A DNA stretch of 54,134 nt, from the NCBI GenBank assembly GCA_000372185.1, contig AQUA01000009.1:1-54134 (forward strand), in the 5' to 3' direction. This DNA is from an actinobacterium SCGC AAA278-O22. Its GTDB lineage: Bacteria; Actinomycetota; Actinomycetes; Nanopelagicales; Nanopelagicaceae. Positions 19,300 to 27,500 of the stretch are shown here, piece by piece (positions within the stretch are counted from its first letter, which is position 1; every line of letters begins with the position of its first letter). The notes beneath the pieces were generated by a model. The model had not been told where the DNA came from and searched no databases. It saw nothing but the letters and a program-made list of their open reading frames with translations. A program made the position numbers and the translations under genes.

Positions 19300-19855
19300 A
19301 CCATGTACTCCATCCCAGTGCAGCCATGGCAGTAAATGCCACATACAGCAACGTTGTAAAGAGTAGTCCTTGCGATGAATAGAGCGCTGTGTATCCGGCA
19401 TCTACAACCAACCACATGGGCCAATTGTCATACTTTTCATAGACCATCAAGATTTGTGCTGCAAGAGATCCAAAGAAGAGGATTGCATCTACATATGTTG
19501 ATGCAGCACCAGCCCACTTCAACACAGGTCCAAGTACAAGTGTTGCAATAAGAATTGCTGCAATGGTGTAGATGCGGTACTTATTTCTAAATGGTCCAGG
19601 TTTAGCGCCTGCGGGTTCCCATCCATACCAGCCAGCAATGGCTGCTGCAATAAATACCAATTGGAGTGCGGCGCTGGCATAGAGCTTGTATTGAAGAAAG
19701 AAGATTCCGTACAGAAGACTGCTGATTGCCCACCACGGCCATGTGATGCGTTTTGTTGTAATACCTAGCGCAACGCCAACAAAGGAAACTACTGAAGCGA
19801 CAAATTCAAGGTAAGAGACTTCATAACCCCACGCTGTGAAGAAGGTGGAAAACAT
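19265..19855 (-). CDS. pnuT: PnuC-family vitamin transporter, probably thiamine (PnuT)
   Basis: Membrane permease of the PnuC family (196 aa, about seven hydrophobic segments), which moves nicotinamide riboside, riboflavin or thiamine by facilitated diffusion with trapping by a kinase. Family features: WPWWAISSLLYG near the N terminus, GWYGWEP, and WPMWLVVDAGYTALY. The upstream TPP riboswitch assigns thiamine as the likely cargo, as in known PnuT cases. Three ATGs are possible; the one at 19855 has a GAGGA Shine-Dalgarno at suitable spacing. A P-loop kinase overlaps its 3' end, matching the trapping model. Confidence 0.85.
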   Translation of the reverse strand: MFSTFFTAWGYEVSYLEFVASVVSFVGVALGITTKRITWPWWAISSLLYGIFFLQYKLYASAALQLVFIAAAIAGWYGWEPAGAKPGPFRNKYRIYTIAAILIATLVLGPVLKWAGAASTYVDAILFFGSLAAQILMVYEKYDNWPMWLVVDAGYTALYSSQGLLFTTLLYVAFTAMAALGWSTWYGTHRRALRSL

Positions 19856-19867
19856 GTACATCCTCAT

Positions 19868-19945
19868 TTCTAGATCCGCATTACCGGACCAGTCAGACGG
19901 TCGACTTCAATGAAGTCCTCTCAGCCACTGTGGCTCCCGTTGGTA
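19868..19945 (-). promoter_or_regulatory. TPP riboswitch (THI element)
   Basis: Read on the minus strand, this leader contains the THI-box core: GGGAGCC, then TGGCTGAGAGG with the invariant CUGAGA, a variable hairpin GACTTC/GAAGTC, the actinobacterial-style GACCGTC, and the pyrophosphate-side hairpin TCCG-GTAATG-CGGA. It ends just before the GAGGA ribosome site of the PnuC-family gene, so control of translation initiation is plausible. It begins right after the crtB stop, so transcripts from the crt operon could read into it. The 3' part (after CGGA) departs from consensus, so the outer P1 stem is uncertain. Confidence 0.85.
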
Positions 19946-19950
19946 TTACT

Positions 19951-20829
19951 TTAGCCAATTCGTGCTGCAATTGCCTGAATATAGGCAGCTCCTGCAACAC
20001 GTGCGCGGCGAGCTGTCGATGTCTTTGCTCGCTTATTGAAGATGTCATATCCAATTGCTTCGACTTCATCGACGATTCCACAGTACAACTCGCTGGCTGC
20101 ACGGATACATGGACGTGATTCTTTATCGAGATAGGAAATTCCAGTTTCTGCTTCTTGCTGTAATTGTCGTACTCGAGCAATTTGAAATCTGAGTGCAGCA
20201 ACTATTTCAGGGGTTAAGGTGCGCCGCTCGAGCATTGCGCGGTCGACGCCAAATTGGGCGAGCTCTTGCAGCGGCAAGTAGACACGGCCACGATCGAGAT
20301 CTTCGCCAACATCGCGAATGAAGTTTGCCAACTGAAAAGCGATTCCTAACTTTTTTGCCGCCTCAAATGCGCGTTCATCGGAATACCCAAGAATCGGAAC
20401 CATCTCGAGTCCGATGACTGCAGCTGATCCATAGACATATTCGAGCAAATCTTCATAACTCTGATATTCGGTGACGGTGAGGTCCATCTCCATGGAGTGC
20501 AAGAAATCTACAAAGTGTTGGTGGGGGATATTGAATTTTCGTGCAGTATCAACCAGCGCACGTCCAATATGGTCGGTGCTAGTGCCTGACTTAAGATCTG
20601 CCAACACCCCACTACTCCAAGTACGAAGCGCCTCAGCCTTTTCTTGCGGCGACAGTGTTGAAGCTAAATCATCGACAATTTCATCGGCATAACGAGCAAA
20701 ACCGTAGAGTGCATGAACATAGGGGCGCTTATTTTTTGGAAGGAGAAGTGTTGCTAAGTAGTAGGTCTTGCCGTGCAACGAATTAAGTCGTTTGCACTCT
20801 TCATACGATGCTGCAAGTTCTGCATCCAT
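19951..20829 (-). CDS. crtB: Phytoene synthase
   Basis: Condenses two geranylgeranyl diphosphates to phytoene, the first C40 carotenoid. The 292-aa squalene/phytoene synthase has the first Asp-rich motif DEIVD (49-53) after FARYA, and the second in RDVGEDLDRGRVYLP. It is the last gene of the crtE-crtI-crtB unit; its ATG directly abuts the crtI stop. The family assignment is firm; C30 versus C40 use is inferred from the adjacent GGPP synthase. Confidence 0.95.
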   Translation of the reverse strand: MDAELAASYEECKRLNSLHGKTYYLATLLLPKNKRPYVHALYGFARYADEIVDDLASTLSPQEKAEALRTWSSGVLADLKSGTSTDHIGRALVDTARKFNIPHQHFVDFLHSMEMDLTVTEYQSYEDLLEYVYGSAAVIGLEMVPILGYSDERAFEAAKKLGIAFQLANFIRDVGEDLDRGRVYLPLQELAQFGVDRAMLERRTLTPEIVAALRFQIARVRQLQQEAETGISYLDKESRPCIRAASELYCGIVDEVEAIGYDIFNKRAKTSTARRARVAGAAYIQAIAARIG

Positions 20830-22314
20830 TTACTTGACCGGACCCACAATACGTTCTGCAGCTAAGCGACCAGAAATCAAAACCATTGGAACTCCCACAC
20901 CTGGTTGAGTTCCGCTACCTGCGAAGACAACGTTCTCAAATCCTGCCGCCATATTGCGTGGTCTAAATGGGCCTGTCTGGAAGAAGGTATGTGCGCTAGC
21001 AAAAGGCGCTCCGCGTTCCATGCCTTGCTTCTGCCAATCGAGCGGAGTTGTCATTACTTCTGTCTCGATAGCATCGCCAAATCCTGTATATCCGCGTTCT
21101 TCGAGTGTTGTAATCATCTGATCGCGATATGGCTTTGCTTGCTTGGTCCAATCGATATCAGCATCCAAGTTGGGAGTTGGATGCAAGATGTAATACGACT
21201 GTTTTCCAGCAGGAGCAAGTGATGGATCATCATGCGTTGGCACAGTGACCAGTACTGAAGGATCGGTCATTAAGACTCGCTTATTGATGAGTTCGTCGAA
21301 GACGCCATCCCATGATTCTCCAAAATGAATATTGTGATGCGCAATATGGTCATACTTCTTAGACGAGCCGACCAGAAGAGTTGCACACGATGGCGAGTAA
21401 TTAAGGCGCTTGATATTCAGCGGTGTTTTGCCTAGCAAGTCACGCCACACGACAGGAAGATCTGGATTCATCACTACGACATCGCACTCGATGCGTTCGC
21501 CTGTATTTGTTGTGACAGCTTTGACGCGACCGTTCTGCTTATCAAGACCTGTCACTGTGGTGTTGTACTTAAATTCAACACCGTGCTTTTGAGCAGCTGC
21601 AGCGAGAGCTCGAGGTACTGCATGCATTCCGCCTTTAGGGAAGAAGACGCCGTTTACTGAATCCATGTAGGCAATGACTGCATAAATGGCTAATGCTTGT
21701 TGTGGGCTAACTCCTGCATACATTGCTTGGAATGAGTAAACCTTCTGCAAGCGAGGATCTTTGAGATATTGATTGACCTTAGGTTGCAGGTGCCTAAACC
21801 CACCGAGTGCGATTAAGCGAGCTAAGTTTGGTGTAAGTAGATTGAGTGGTGAATCAATGTTCTTATCAATGAAGTCATTCATCTCATATTTATAGAGTTT
21901 GGTCACGAAATCTACATATTTGCGATAACCCAGCGCTTCTTCAGCAGAAACATGAGTACGAATCTCTTCTTCCATCTGGGCAGTATTTGCGTGGACATCG
22001 ATTTGTGAACCATCGGCATAGAAAGCGCGATAGAGCGGAGAAAGTGGCATCAATTCAAGCCAATCTTTCATATCTTCACCAACACAACTAAATGCATCTT
22101 GGATGAGTGATGGCATCGTGAGAACTGTTGGTCCGGTATCGAATGAGTACCCATCCTTATTCAGAAGTCCATTACGTCCGCCAGGTACAGACTCGCGTTC
22201 GACTACCGTTACTTTACGTCCGGCACCAGCAAGACGAAGTGCTGCACTGAGTCCGCCCAGACCTGCACCAACTACGACGACGTGATCTGTGGGTCCCTTA
22301 ACTTTTCTTGTCAT
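20830..22314 (-). CDS. crtI: Phytoene desaturase
   Basis: FAD enzyme that introduces double bonds into phytoene to give lycopene or a related chromophore. The 494-aa protein has the N-terminal dinucleotide motif VVGAGLGGLSAALRLA, PGGRNGLL, the DTGPTVLTMP segment, and the C-terminal GSGTQPGVGVPMVLISG signature of CrtI-type desaturases. It shares one base with the crtE stop (TAATG) and abuts crtB, so the three genes form a tight operon. A second family member is encoded at 24916-26424. Confidence 0.95.
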   Translation of the reverse strand: MTRKVKGPTDHVVVVGAGLGGLSAALRLAGAGRKVTVVERESVPGGRNGLLNKDGYSFDTGPTVLTMPSLIQDAFSCVGEDMKDWLELMPLSPLYRAFYADGSQIDVHANTAQMEEEIRTHVSAEEALGYRKYVDFVTKLYKYEMNDFIDKNIDSPLNLLTPNLARLIALGGFRHLQPKVNQYLKDPRLQKVYSFQAMYAGVSPQQALAIYAVIAYMDSVNGVFFPKGGMHAVPRALAAAAQKHGVEFKYNTTVTGLDKQNGRVKAVTTNTGERIECDVVVMNPDLPVVWRDLLGKTPLNIKRLNYSPSCATLLVGSSKKYDHIAHHNIHFGESWDGVFDELINKRVLMTDPSVLVTVPTHDDPSLAPAGKQSYYILHPTPNLDADIDWTKQAKPYRDQMITTLEERGYTGFGDAIETEVMTTPLDWQKQGMERGAPFASAHTFFQTGPFRPRNMAAGFENVVFAGSGTQPGVGVPMVLISGRLAAERIVGPVK

Positions 22315-23384
22315 TAGTAGCTCCTACGGATTGCTGTCTCAGCGAGAGCTAAGAGAAATGGACGAGCATTCTCATCAATGGCTGCTGAATGCGCTGCAGC
22401 TACTGATTCTTCGCCTAAGCGGTCGATTAATTTTTCTACATCTGAAACGGCACCCGTATCGACGATAAGCGCGCGAAGAGATTCAATTTTCTCAACAGAT
22501 AGTTGTGGATTTCCAAGGTTTGCGGACAGTTCTGCACGTGCTGCCTCAGATGCTTTCTCCATGGTCATTGCCATGAGAACTGTGCGCTTTCCTTCACGGA
22601 GATCATCGCCAGCTGGCTTTCCGGTTGTATCAGGATCCCCAAAGATTCCAAGCATGTCATCGCGAAGTTGAAAAGCTTCACCGAGAGGAAGTCCGTAAGC
22701 CGAGAGAACATTGAGCAACTCTGAATGTTCGTCAGCTGATGGTCGAGCAATAACTGCTCCTAAATGCAGTGGACGTTCGATGGTGTACTTTCCAGATTTA
22801 TAACGCGCAATTCGAAGTGATCTTTCAACACTATGTTCGCGTTCTCCTGCCTCACGGACATCGAGGTATTGACCTGCCATTAATTCAATCCGCATCTCAT
22901 CATGAATGCGTAGGGCTGCAGTTAATGAATCGTGAGAGAGTCCAGAGTTATGCAACATGTGATCTGACCACACAAGTGCAAGATCTCCAAGTAACACAGC
23001 AGCTGCTTCACCGAATTGTTCTGCAAGCCCTGCCATCGAACCCTGTCGATGTAAATTCTCAAAGTGGCGATGAATTGCAGGCTTTCCACGACGTGTGTCA
23101 GAACCATCCATTAAGTCATCATGAATAAGTGCACATGCCTGTAAAAGTTCAAGACTTGCCATTGCGCGAATATCTCTTCGGCTTGGAGTTGATCCCGCAG
23201 CGATAAAACCAGCGTAGGCAAAGAGCGGACGTAGTCGCTTGCCGCCTTCGAGCAGATAATCTTCAAGTGCATCGCAGACTGGAATCAATTCGGATGCGAT
23301 GCCGGTCAGATAGTCGCGTTGTTGCGCGAGGTAGTGAGTCAATTCGCTCTTCACAGCGTCGCGTACCTCTGATGCGCTCTGCAT
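22314..23384 (-). CDS. crtE: Geranylgeranyl diphosphate synthase (polyprenyl synthetase)
   Basis: Trans-prenyltransferase making GGPP for phytoene synthesis. The 356-aa form has GGKRLRP, the first Asp-rich motif DDLMD followed by GSDTRRGKPA, and the second DDMLGIFGD. I chose the ATG at 23384 because the longer open frame runs through the divergent metF start and has no family-like sequence. That ATG lies within the same CATG as a possible metF start. It heads the crtE-crtI-crtB unit. The mycobacterial counterpart in this neighbourhood is idsA2. Confidence 0.92.
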   Translation of the reverse strand: MQSASEVRDAVKSELTHYLAQQRDYLTGIASELIPVCDALEDYLLEGGKRLRPLFAYAGFIAAGSTPSRRDIRAMASLELLQACALIHDDLMDGSDTRRGKPAIHRHFENLHRQGSMAGLAEQFGEAAAVLLGDLALVWSDHMLHNSGLSHDSLTAALRIHDEMRIELMAGQYLDVREAGEREHSVERSLRIARYKSGKYTIERPLHLGAVIARPSADEHSELLNVLSAYGLPLGEAFQLRDDMLGIFGDPDTTGKPAGDDLREGKRTVLMAMTMEKASEAARAELSANLGNPQLSVEKIESLRALIVDTGAVSDVEKLIDRLGEESVAAAHSAAIDENARPFLLALAETAIRRSY

Positions 23385-23421
23385 GACAGCTTTATCCACG
23401 GAGAAAAGGTACCCTGACGCC

Positions 23422-24291
23422 GTGGAGCTGCGCAGTACGAGAAGTGGACTGACCTTTTCATTCGAATTTTTCCCTCCTAAAGATATTGAAGGTGAAGAGC
23501 GTCTCTGGACAGCGATGTCACAGCTTGAATCCATCGCTCCAGATTTCATATCTGTGACCTATGGCGCAGGCGGATCAACGAGAGATCGCACAATTCGCAT
23601 TACCTCTGAAATTACCGCGCGAACCCATATCCCGACAGTTGCGCATTTAACATGCGTTGGTTCAACTCGGACAGAGCTGATAGAAATCCTTGGTAAGTAC
23701 CGAGATGCAGGAATTAAAAGCATTTTGGCGCTTCGTGGAGATCCGACTGGCGGTCCGCGCGTTCCATGGACAGCAACTGATGGTGGCTTGAATCACGCAG
23801 ATGAATTAGTAACTCTTGCTGCAGAATTTGGTGGATTCACAATTGGCGTTGCAGCTTTTCCTGATGGGCACCCTGCTTCCAACGGAGATTTCGATAAAGA
23901 TATTGAAGTGCTTCTTGAGAAAGAACGTCGTGGTGCAACTTTTGCAACAACACAGTTCTTCTTCGATGCAACTCACTGGAAAAAACTGGTAGATCGCTTG
24001 GCCGCGAAAGGATCTTCACTTCCTATTATTCCTGGCATCTTGCCCGTTACCAATGTCAAGCAACTGAATCGTATGGCTGAACTCAGCGGTGTTCCCATTC
24101 CTAGTTACATGGTTGATGCCTTCACCAAGGTCGAAGATAACCCGGATGAAGTACGTGCGCTAGGAATTGAGTTTGCAACAAAACTCTGTCAAGACTTGTT
24201 GGTTGCGGGAGCTCCGGGACTTCACTTTTACACAATGAATACTTCATCTGCCACCCGTGAGATTTACTCTCGCATCAAGGATGAACGATGA
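23422..24291 (+). CDS. metF: Methylenetetrahydrofolate reductase
   Basis: Reduces 5,10-methylene-THF to 5-methyl-THF for methionine synthesis. TIM-barrel protein with FSFEFFPPK at the N terminus, VTYGAGGSTRDRT, ALRGDPTGG and a HFYTMN segment near the end. Two starts are possible: ATG at 23383 (302 aa), overlapping the crtE start on the other strand, or GTG at 23422 (289 aa). I prefer GTG because it leaves space for promoters, and an AGG lies 12 bp upstream. It overlaps the next gene by 4 bp (ATGA). Confidence 0.93.
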   Translation: MELRSTRSGLTFSFEFFPPKDIEGEERLWTAMSQLESIAPDFISVTYGAGGSTRDRTIRITSEITARTHIPTVAHLTCVGSTRTELIEILGKYRDAGIKSILALRGDPTGGPRVPWTATDGGLNHADELVTLAAEFGGFTIGVAAFPDGHPASNGDFDKDIEVLLEKERRGATFATTQFFFDATHWKKLVDRLAAKGSSLPIIPGILPVTNVKQLNRMAELSGVPIPSYMVDAFTKVEDNPDEVRALGIEFATKLCQDLLVAGAPGLHFYTMNTSSATREIYSRIKDER

Positions 24292-24929
24292 CTGCCAGCC
24301 CAATTTCGGAAAGAGAATTTAAAGAGCGCTGGAGCGATCTCCATGGTGGCGCTGATACAGAAGGTGTTGTGGGCAGGTGGCTTTCATTCTCTTATCTCGC
24401 AGCGCGCGTATGTGTGGCGCTTCGAATATCGCCGAATGTACTTACCTTTCTGGGACTTGGAACAGCGATTGCCATGGCCCTTTCTACCTACGCAGCAGTT
24501 GCGCTCTTACTCCTTACGATTTCACTCTTCTTTGATGGCATCGATGGAAGTGTTGCAATTCTGCGTGGAAGTGACAGTAAGTGGGGATCACTCCTTGATT
24601 CACTGGCAGATCGCATCTCTGAAGCGTTCTGGCTCTATATGGGATGGCGTTTAGGAATTCCTGCGTGGATTGTTATCACCATGTGGATGGTTGCATCGAC
24701 TCAAGAGTATGCGCGTGCACGTCTTGCATCTCTAGGCCATACCCAAATCGGAGTTGTGACACCAACCGAGAGACCAGTGCGAGCCATATTTATGGCTTTT
24801 GCACTTCTCTTTTATATCTTTGATATTCCAGGAACTCTGCAACTTTCATATGCATTCTTGGCACTACTTATTTTTAGTTTGATACAAGTGATGCGAGCAG
24901 CTAAGAAAGTCTTATCTACTCAAGAATAG
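24288..24929 (+). CDS. CDP-alcohol phosphatidyltransferase family protein
   Basis: Integral membrane enzyme joining a CDP-linked donor to an alcohol. The 213-aa protein has about five or six hydrophobic segments and the family motif D86-G-x2-A90-x9-G100-x3-D104-x3-D108. The Arg that normally follows the Ala is Ile91 here. All metal-binding Asp residues are present, so activity is likely but the product (phosphatidylinositol phosphate, phosphatidylglycerol phosphate or other) is not identifiable. It is translationally coupled to metF and its end overlaps the convergent crtD-like gene by 14 bp. Confidence 0.85.
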   Translation: MTASPISEREFKERWSDLHGGADTEGVVGRWLSFSYLAARVCVALRISPNVLTFLGLGTAIAMALSTYAAVALLLLTISLFFDGIDGSVAILRGSDSKWGSLLDSLADRISEAFWLYMGWRLGIPAWIVITMWMVASTQEYARARLASLGHTQIGVVTPTERPVRAIFMAFALLFYIFDIPGTLQLSYAFLALLIFSLIQVMRAAKKVLSTQE

Positions 24930-26424
24930 CTTTCGCAACCATCTCAGCGCTCAAACCTACAAGTGGCAAACCGCCACCGGGATGTGCAGACCCTCCTACC
25001 AAGTACAGACCTTTAATAGGCGAGCGGTTCTTTGCACGTGCAAAAGCTGAACGCGCACCGTTACTGGACGTTCCATAAATAGATCCTCCTGGTGCATTGA
25101 CACTTTCCTGTAAATCAAGGGGAGTGCGAATCTCAAGCACTTCAAGTCGTTCTCGGATCGAAATCCCAGCAGTTTCAATCTGATTGATAATGGAGTTGGC
25201 ATACTGACGATTGAAATCTTGGTTACTCCAATCGAACCCATTGCCTGACGTGCTATGGCGGGGGGCATTAACCAGCACAAACCACGACTCATGGTCTTTA
25301 TCTTTGACCATCAGCGGATCCCTCGGTGCACAGATGTAAATCGTTGGTTTCTCCACAGGTGTCCTCTTAGTAAAGATTGATTCAAATTCAAGATCGTAAT
25401 TTTCGGGAAATAGGATGGTGTGATGTTCCAACGGTTGCGAATCTGATGGTTTGAGGCCAAGAAGTAGCGAGAAACCGGCAAGAGATGGCTCTTGTTTTGC
25501 TAGTTTTTTTCGAATGTTGACCACTTTTTTGGTGGGCGCCAATAATTTCTCGTAAACGAATTGCGCATCGGCGTTGGCCACGACGCGAGCGAAAGTTAAA
25601 GTAGCGTCGTTGACAACTACACCAGTAACACGACTTTTGTTGAGCACAATCTCATTGACACGGGAATTTAAACGAATATCAACACCGAGCTTTTCGCAGC
25701 GTTCAGTTATCTTTTCGGCAAGTGTGCCGATTCCACCTTTGATATGCCATGCACCAAAAGCCTCTTCAACAAAAGCAATTGTGGAGAGCACGGCTGGCGC
25801 ATAGCGAGGATCTGACCCGCTATAGGTTGCGTAACGATCCATAATCTTTGCAAGATATGGATTGGTAATTCCGATTTCACGGAGACTTTTCCAGGGAGAG
25901 ATGATCTTGAGATCGCGGATAAGCCGCGGACGCTTTAAGAGTGAGAGGGGCGACTTCAATTCCGATTCGATAAACGGTTCACGAGAAACATCCCACATGG
26001 CCTCGGCCCGCAACATGACTCGATTCCATTCTGATGCTGCAGCTGCGCCCAGCGTTTGCTCAATGGATGCAAGTGTCTGCTTACGAGATAAATTGGCGAA
26101 CTTCACTGAAGTTCCATCATGGAAACGATAATCAAAAGAAGGGTTGACCTCTTCTAACTCAAGAACACGACCCATCACGTCGCCAGTGCGTTGAAAGAAA
26201 TCGCGATAGACAGCGGGCAAGGTGAGAAGTGAAGGTCCCGTATCGAATGCGTAACGACCAATCCATTCGGTACGACACTTTCCACCGGTGCGAGATGATG
26301 CTTCAAAGATGGTGACGCTATGTCCTGCTTTTGCCAATCGTGCAGCTGTGCACAATCCGCCGATGCCAGCGCCAATAACTGCAATTTTTTCAGGGTTTTT
26401 TACCTTCCCCACTTGGCCTGTCAT
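24916..26424 (-). CDS. CrtI/CrtD-type carotenoid desaturase
   Basis: FAD-dependent carotenoid desaturase/oxidase family, 502 aa. Features are IAVIGAGIGGLCTAARLA, GGKCRTEW, FDTGPSLLTLP and the C-terminal GGSAHPGGGLPLVGLSAEMV signature. It is clearly different from the CrtI at 20830. The chosen ATG at 26424 overlaps the glycosyltransferase stop by 4 bp (ATGA); a longer frame would overlap by 46 bp. Its neighbours (GT2, CruF-like hydratase, CrtA-like oxygenase) suggest a late step such as 3,4-desaturation of a 1-hydroxy acyclic carotenoid. A methyl-oxidase role (CrtP/CrtOx type) is the alternative. Confidence 0.88.
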   Translation of the reverse strand: MTGQVGKVKNPEKIAVIGAGIGGLCTAARLAKAGHSVTIFEASSRTGGKCRTEWIGRYAFDTGPSLLTLPAVYRDFFQRTGDVMGRVLELEEVNPSFDYRFHDGTSVKFANLSRKQTLASIEQTLGAAAASEWNRVMLRAEAMWDVSREPFIESELKSPLSLLKRPRLIRDLKIISPWKSLREIGITNPYLAKIMDRYATYSGSDPRYAPAVLSTIAFVEEAFGAWHIKGGIGTLAEKITERCEKLGVDIRLNSRVNEIVLNKSRVTGVVVNDATLTFARVVANADAQFVYEKLLAPTKKVVNIRKKLAKQEPSLAGFSLLLGLKPSDSQPLEHHTILFPENYDLEFESIFTKRTPVEKPTIYICAPRDPLMVKDKDHESWFVLVNAPRHSTSGNGFDWSNQDFNRQYANSIINQIETAGISIRERLEVLEIRTPLDLQESVNAPGGSIYGTSSNGARSAFARAKNRSPIKGLYLVGGSAHPGGGLPLVGLSAEMVAKAILE

Positions 26425-27494
26425 ACGGTGCGGCCTTTCCACTGAATGGTGCCGCGATTGCGCCATGAGTAGATGATCAGATAAATCAGAAGCGCGCTTG
26501 ACAGTGGATGCAAGAAAGCAAAGAGCGGATTACTTCGAGATCGAATTGCGCTAATTTCTCGAGAGAAAACAATATAAAGGTAGATAAGCCAGCCGATGAG
26601 ATAGCCATTGAGAATCATCAGAACGGGAAGTATTCCTGTGGCAAAGAGAAATGCGATTGCAATGACAGTGCCAATGGAACCACCGAATGCTTTCCAAAGT
26701 GATTTGCCGTAACCCTGGCGAATCTCATCAAAAGATGAGTACATGCGCGTGCTTGCAATACCTGATCCTTCAGTGACAACCCCTCGATACCCTGCTGAAA
26801 TCAGCGAGCGAGCCAACTCAATATCATCGAGGATTTGGGTGCTGACTGATTCAAAACCATTGATTGCATCAAGCGCATTTTTTCGTGCAACAAAAAATTG
26901 TCCATTGGCTACAGCTGTGGAACGTCGCGGAAATTTTTCTGCCAATCGAAGGATGACGGTGCTCATCCATGACCAATGAAGAAGCGGCTGTATAAGCTTT
27001 TCTGCAAAAGTCTGGGCTATTTGGCGTGGATAAGGGGATACGAAATCAAGCTTCAGGCGTTCTAGCTGAGAGATGGCGCGCATGATCGCGTTCGGTTGCA
27101 AGCGCACATCTGCATCAAGGGTAATGATGAATTCACTACGTGCTGATTCATAACCCGACTGAAGCGCTGATACTTTTCCAAGCCATCCATCGCGCTGTAT
27201 GGGTGAGTCAATGAATGAAAAACGAGGATCCCCATCAATCACAGATGTAAGTAATTCAGCAGTTTTGTCAGTAGATCCATCGTTAATAATGACAAAGTTA
27301 AGGTTTTTTACTCCCATTTGTGACGAGAGAGCCGAGATAAATTCAGGCACATTTTCAGCCTCGTTTCGCATCGGAGCTAAAACAGTTACTGATTTTTTGA
27401 TTTCTTCATCACGTTTAGGAATCCGAATTGTCACAAAATTTATCAGCGAGATAATGAATATCAGGATGGAGAGAGTTAGGAGTGATTGGGCCAT
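26421..27494 (-). CDS. Family 2 glycosyltransferase, carotenoid-cluster (CruG-like)
   Basis: Membrane-bound GT-A glycosyltransferase, 357 aa. An N-terminal hydrophobic anchor (5-25) precedes the catalytic domain with LAPMRNEAENVP, NDGSTD (71-76), DAD (127-129), a QILDDIELA acid motif and QGYGKSLW. Two or three membrane helices follow at the C terminus. Proteins of this layout beside CruF-type hydratases glycosylate carotenoid hydroxyl groups (CruG). The acceptor here is inferred from context. It lies 6 bp after the CruF-like gene and overlaps the desaturase by 4 bp. Confidence 0.85.
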   Translation of the reverse strand: MAQSLLTLSILIFIISLINFVTIRIPKRDEEIKKSVTVLAPMRNEAENVPEFISALSSQMGVKNLNFVIINDGSTDKTAELLTSVIDGDPRFSFIDSPIQRDGWLGKVSALQSGYESARSEFIITLDADVRLQPNAIMRAISQLERLKLDFVSPYPRQIAQTFAEKLIQPLLHWSWMSTVILRLAEKFPRRSTAVANGQFFVARKNALDAINGFESVSTQILDDIELARSLISAGYRGVVTEGSGIASTRMYSSFDEIRQGYGKSLWKAFGGSIGTVIAIAFLFATGILPVLMILNGYLIGWLIYLYIVFSREISAIRSRSNPLFAFLHPLSSALLIYLIIYSWRNRGTIQWKGRTV

Positions 27495-27500
27495 TGCTAC

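Noticed and set aside
19300-19401. Longer N terminus for the P-loop kinase
   Set aside because: The extra 34 residues are an out-of-frame reading of the transporter gene and lack family character.
19265-19855. Nicotinamide riboside transporter PnuC
   Set aside because: The family fits, but the TPP riboswitch in the leader points to thiamine; no nad gene is nearby.
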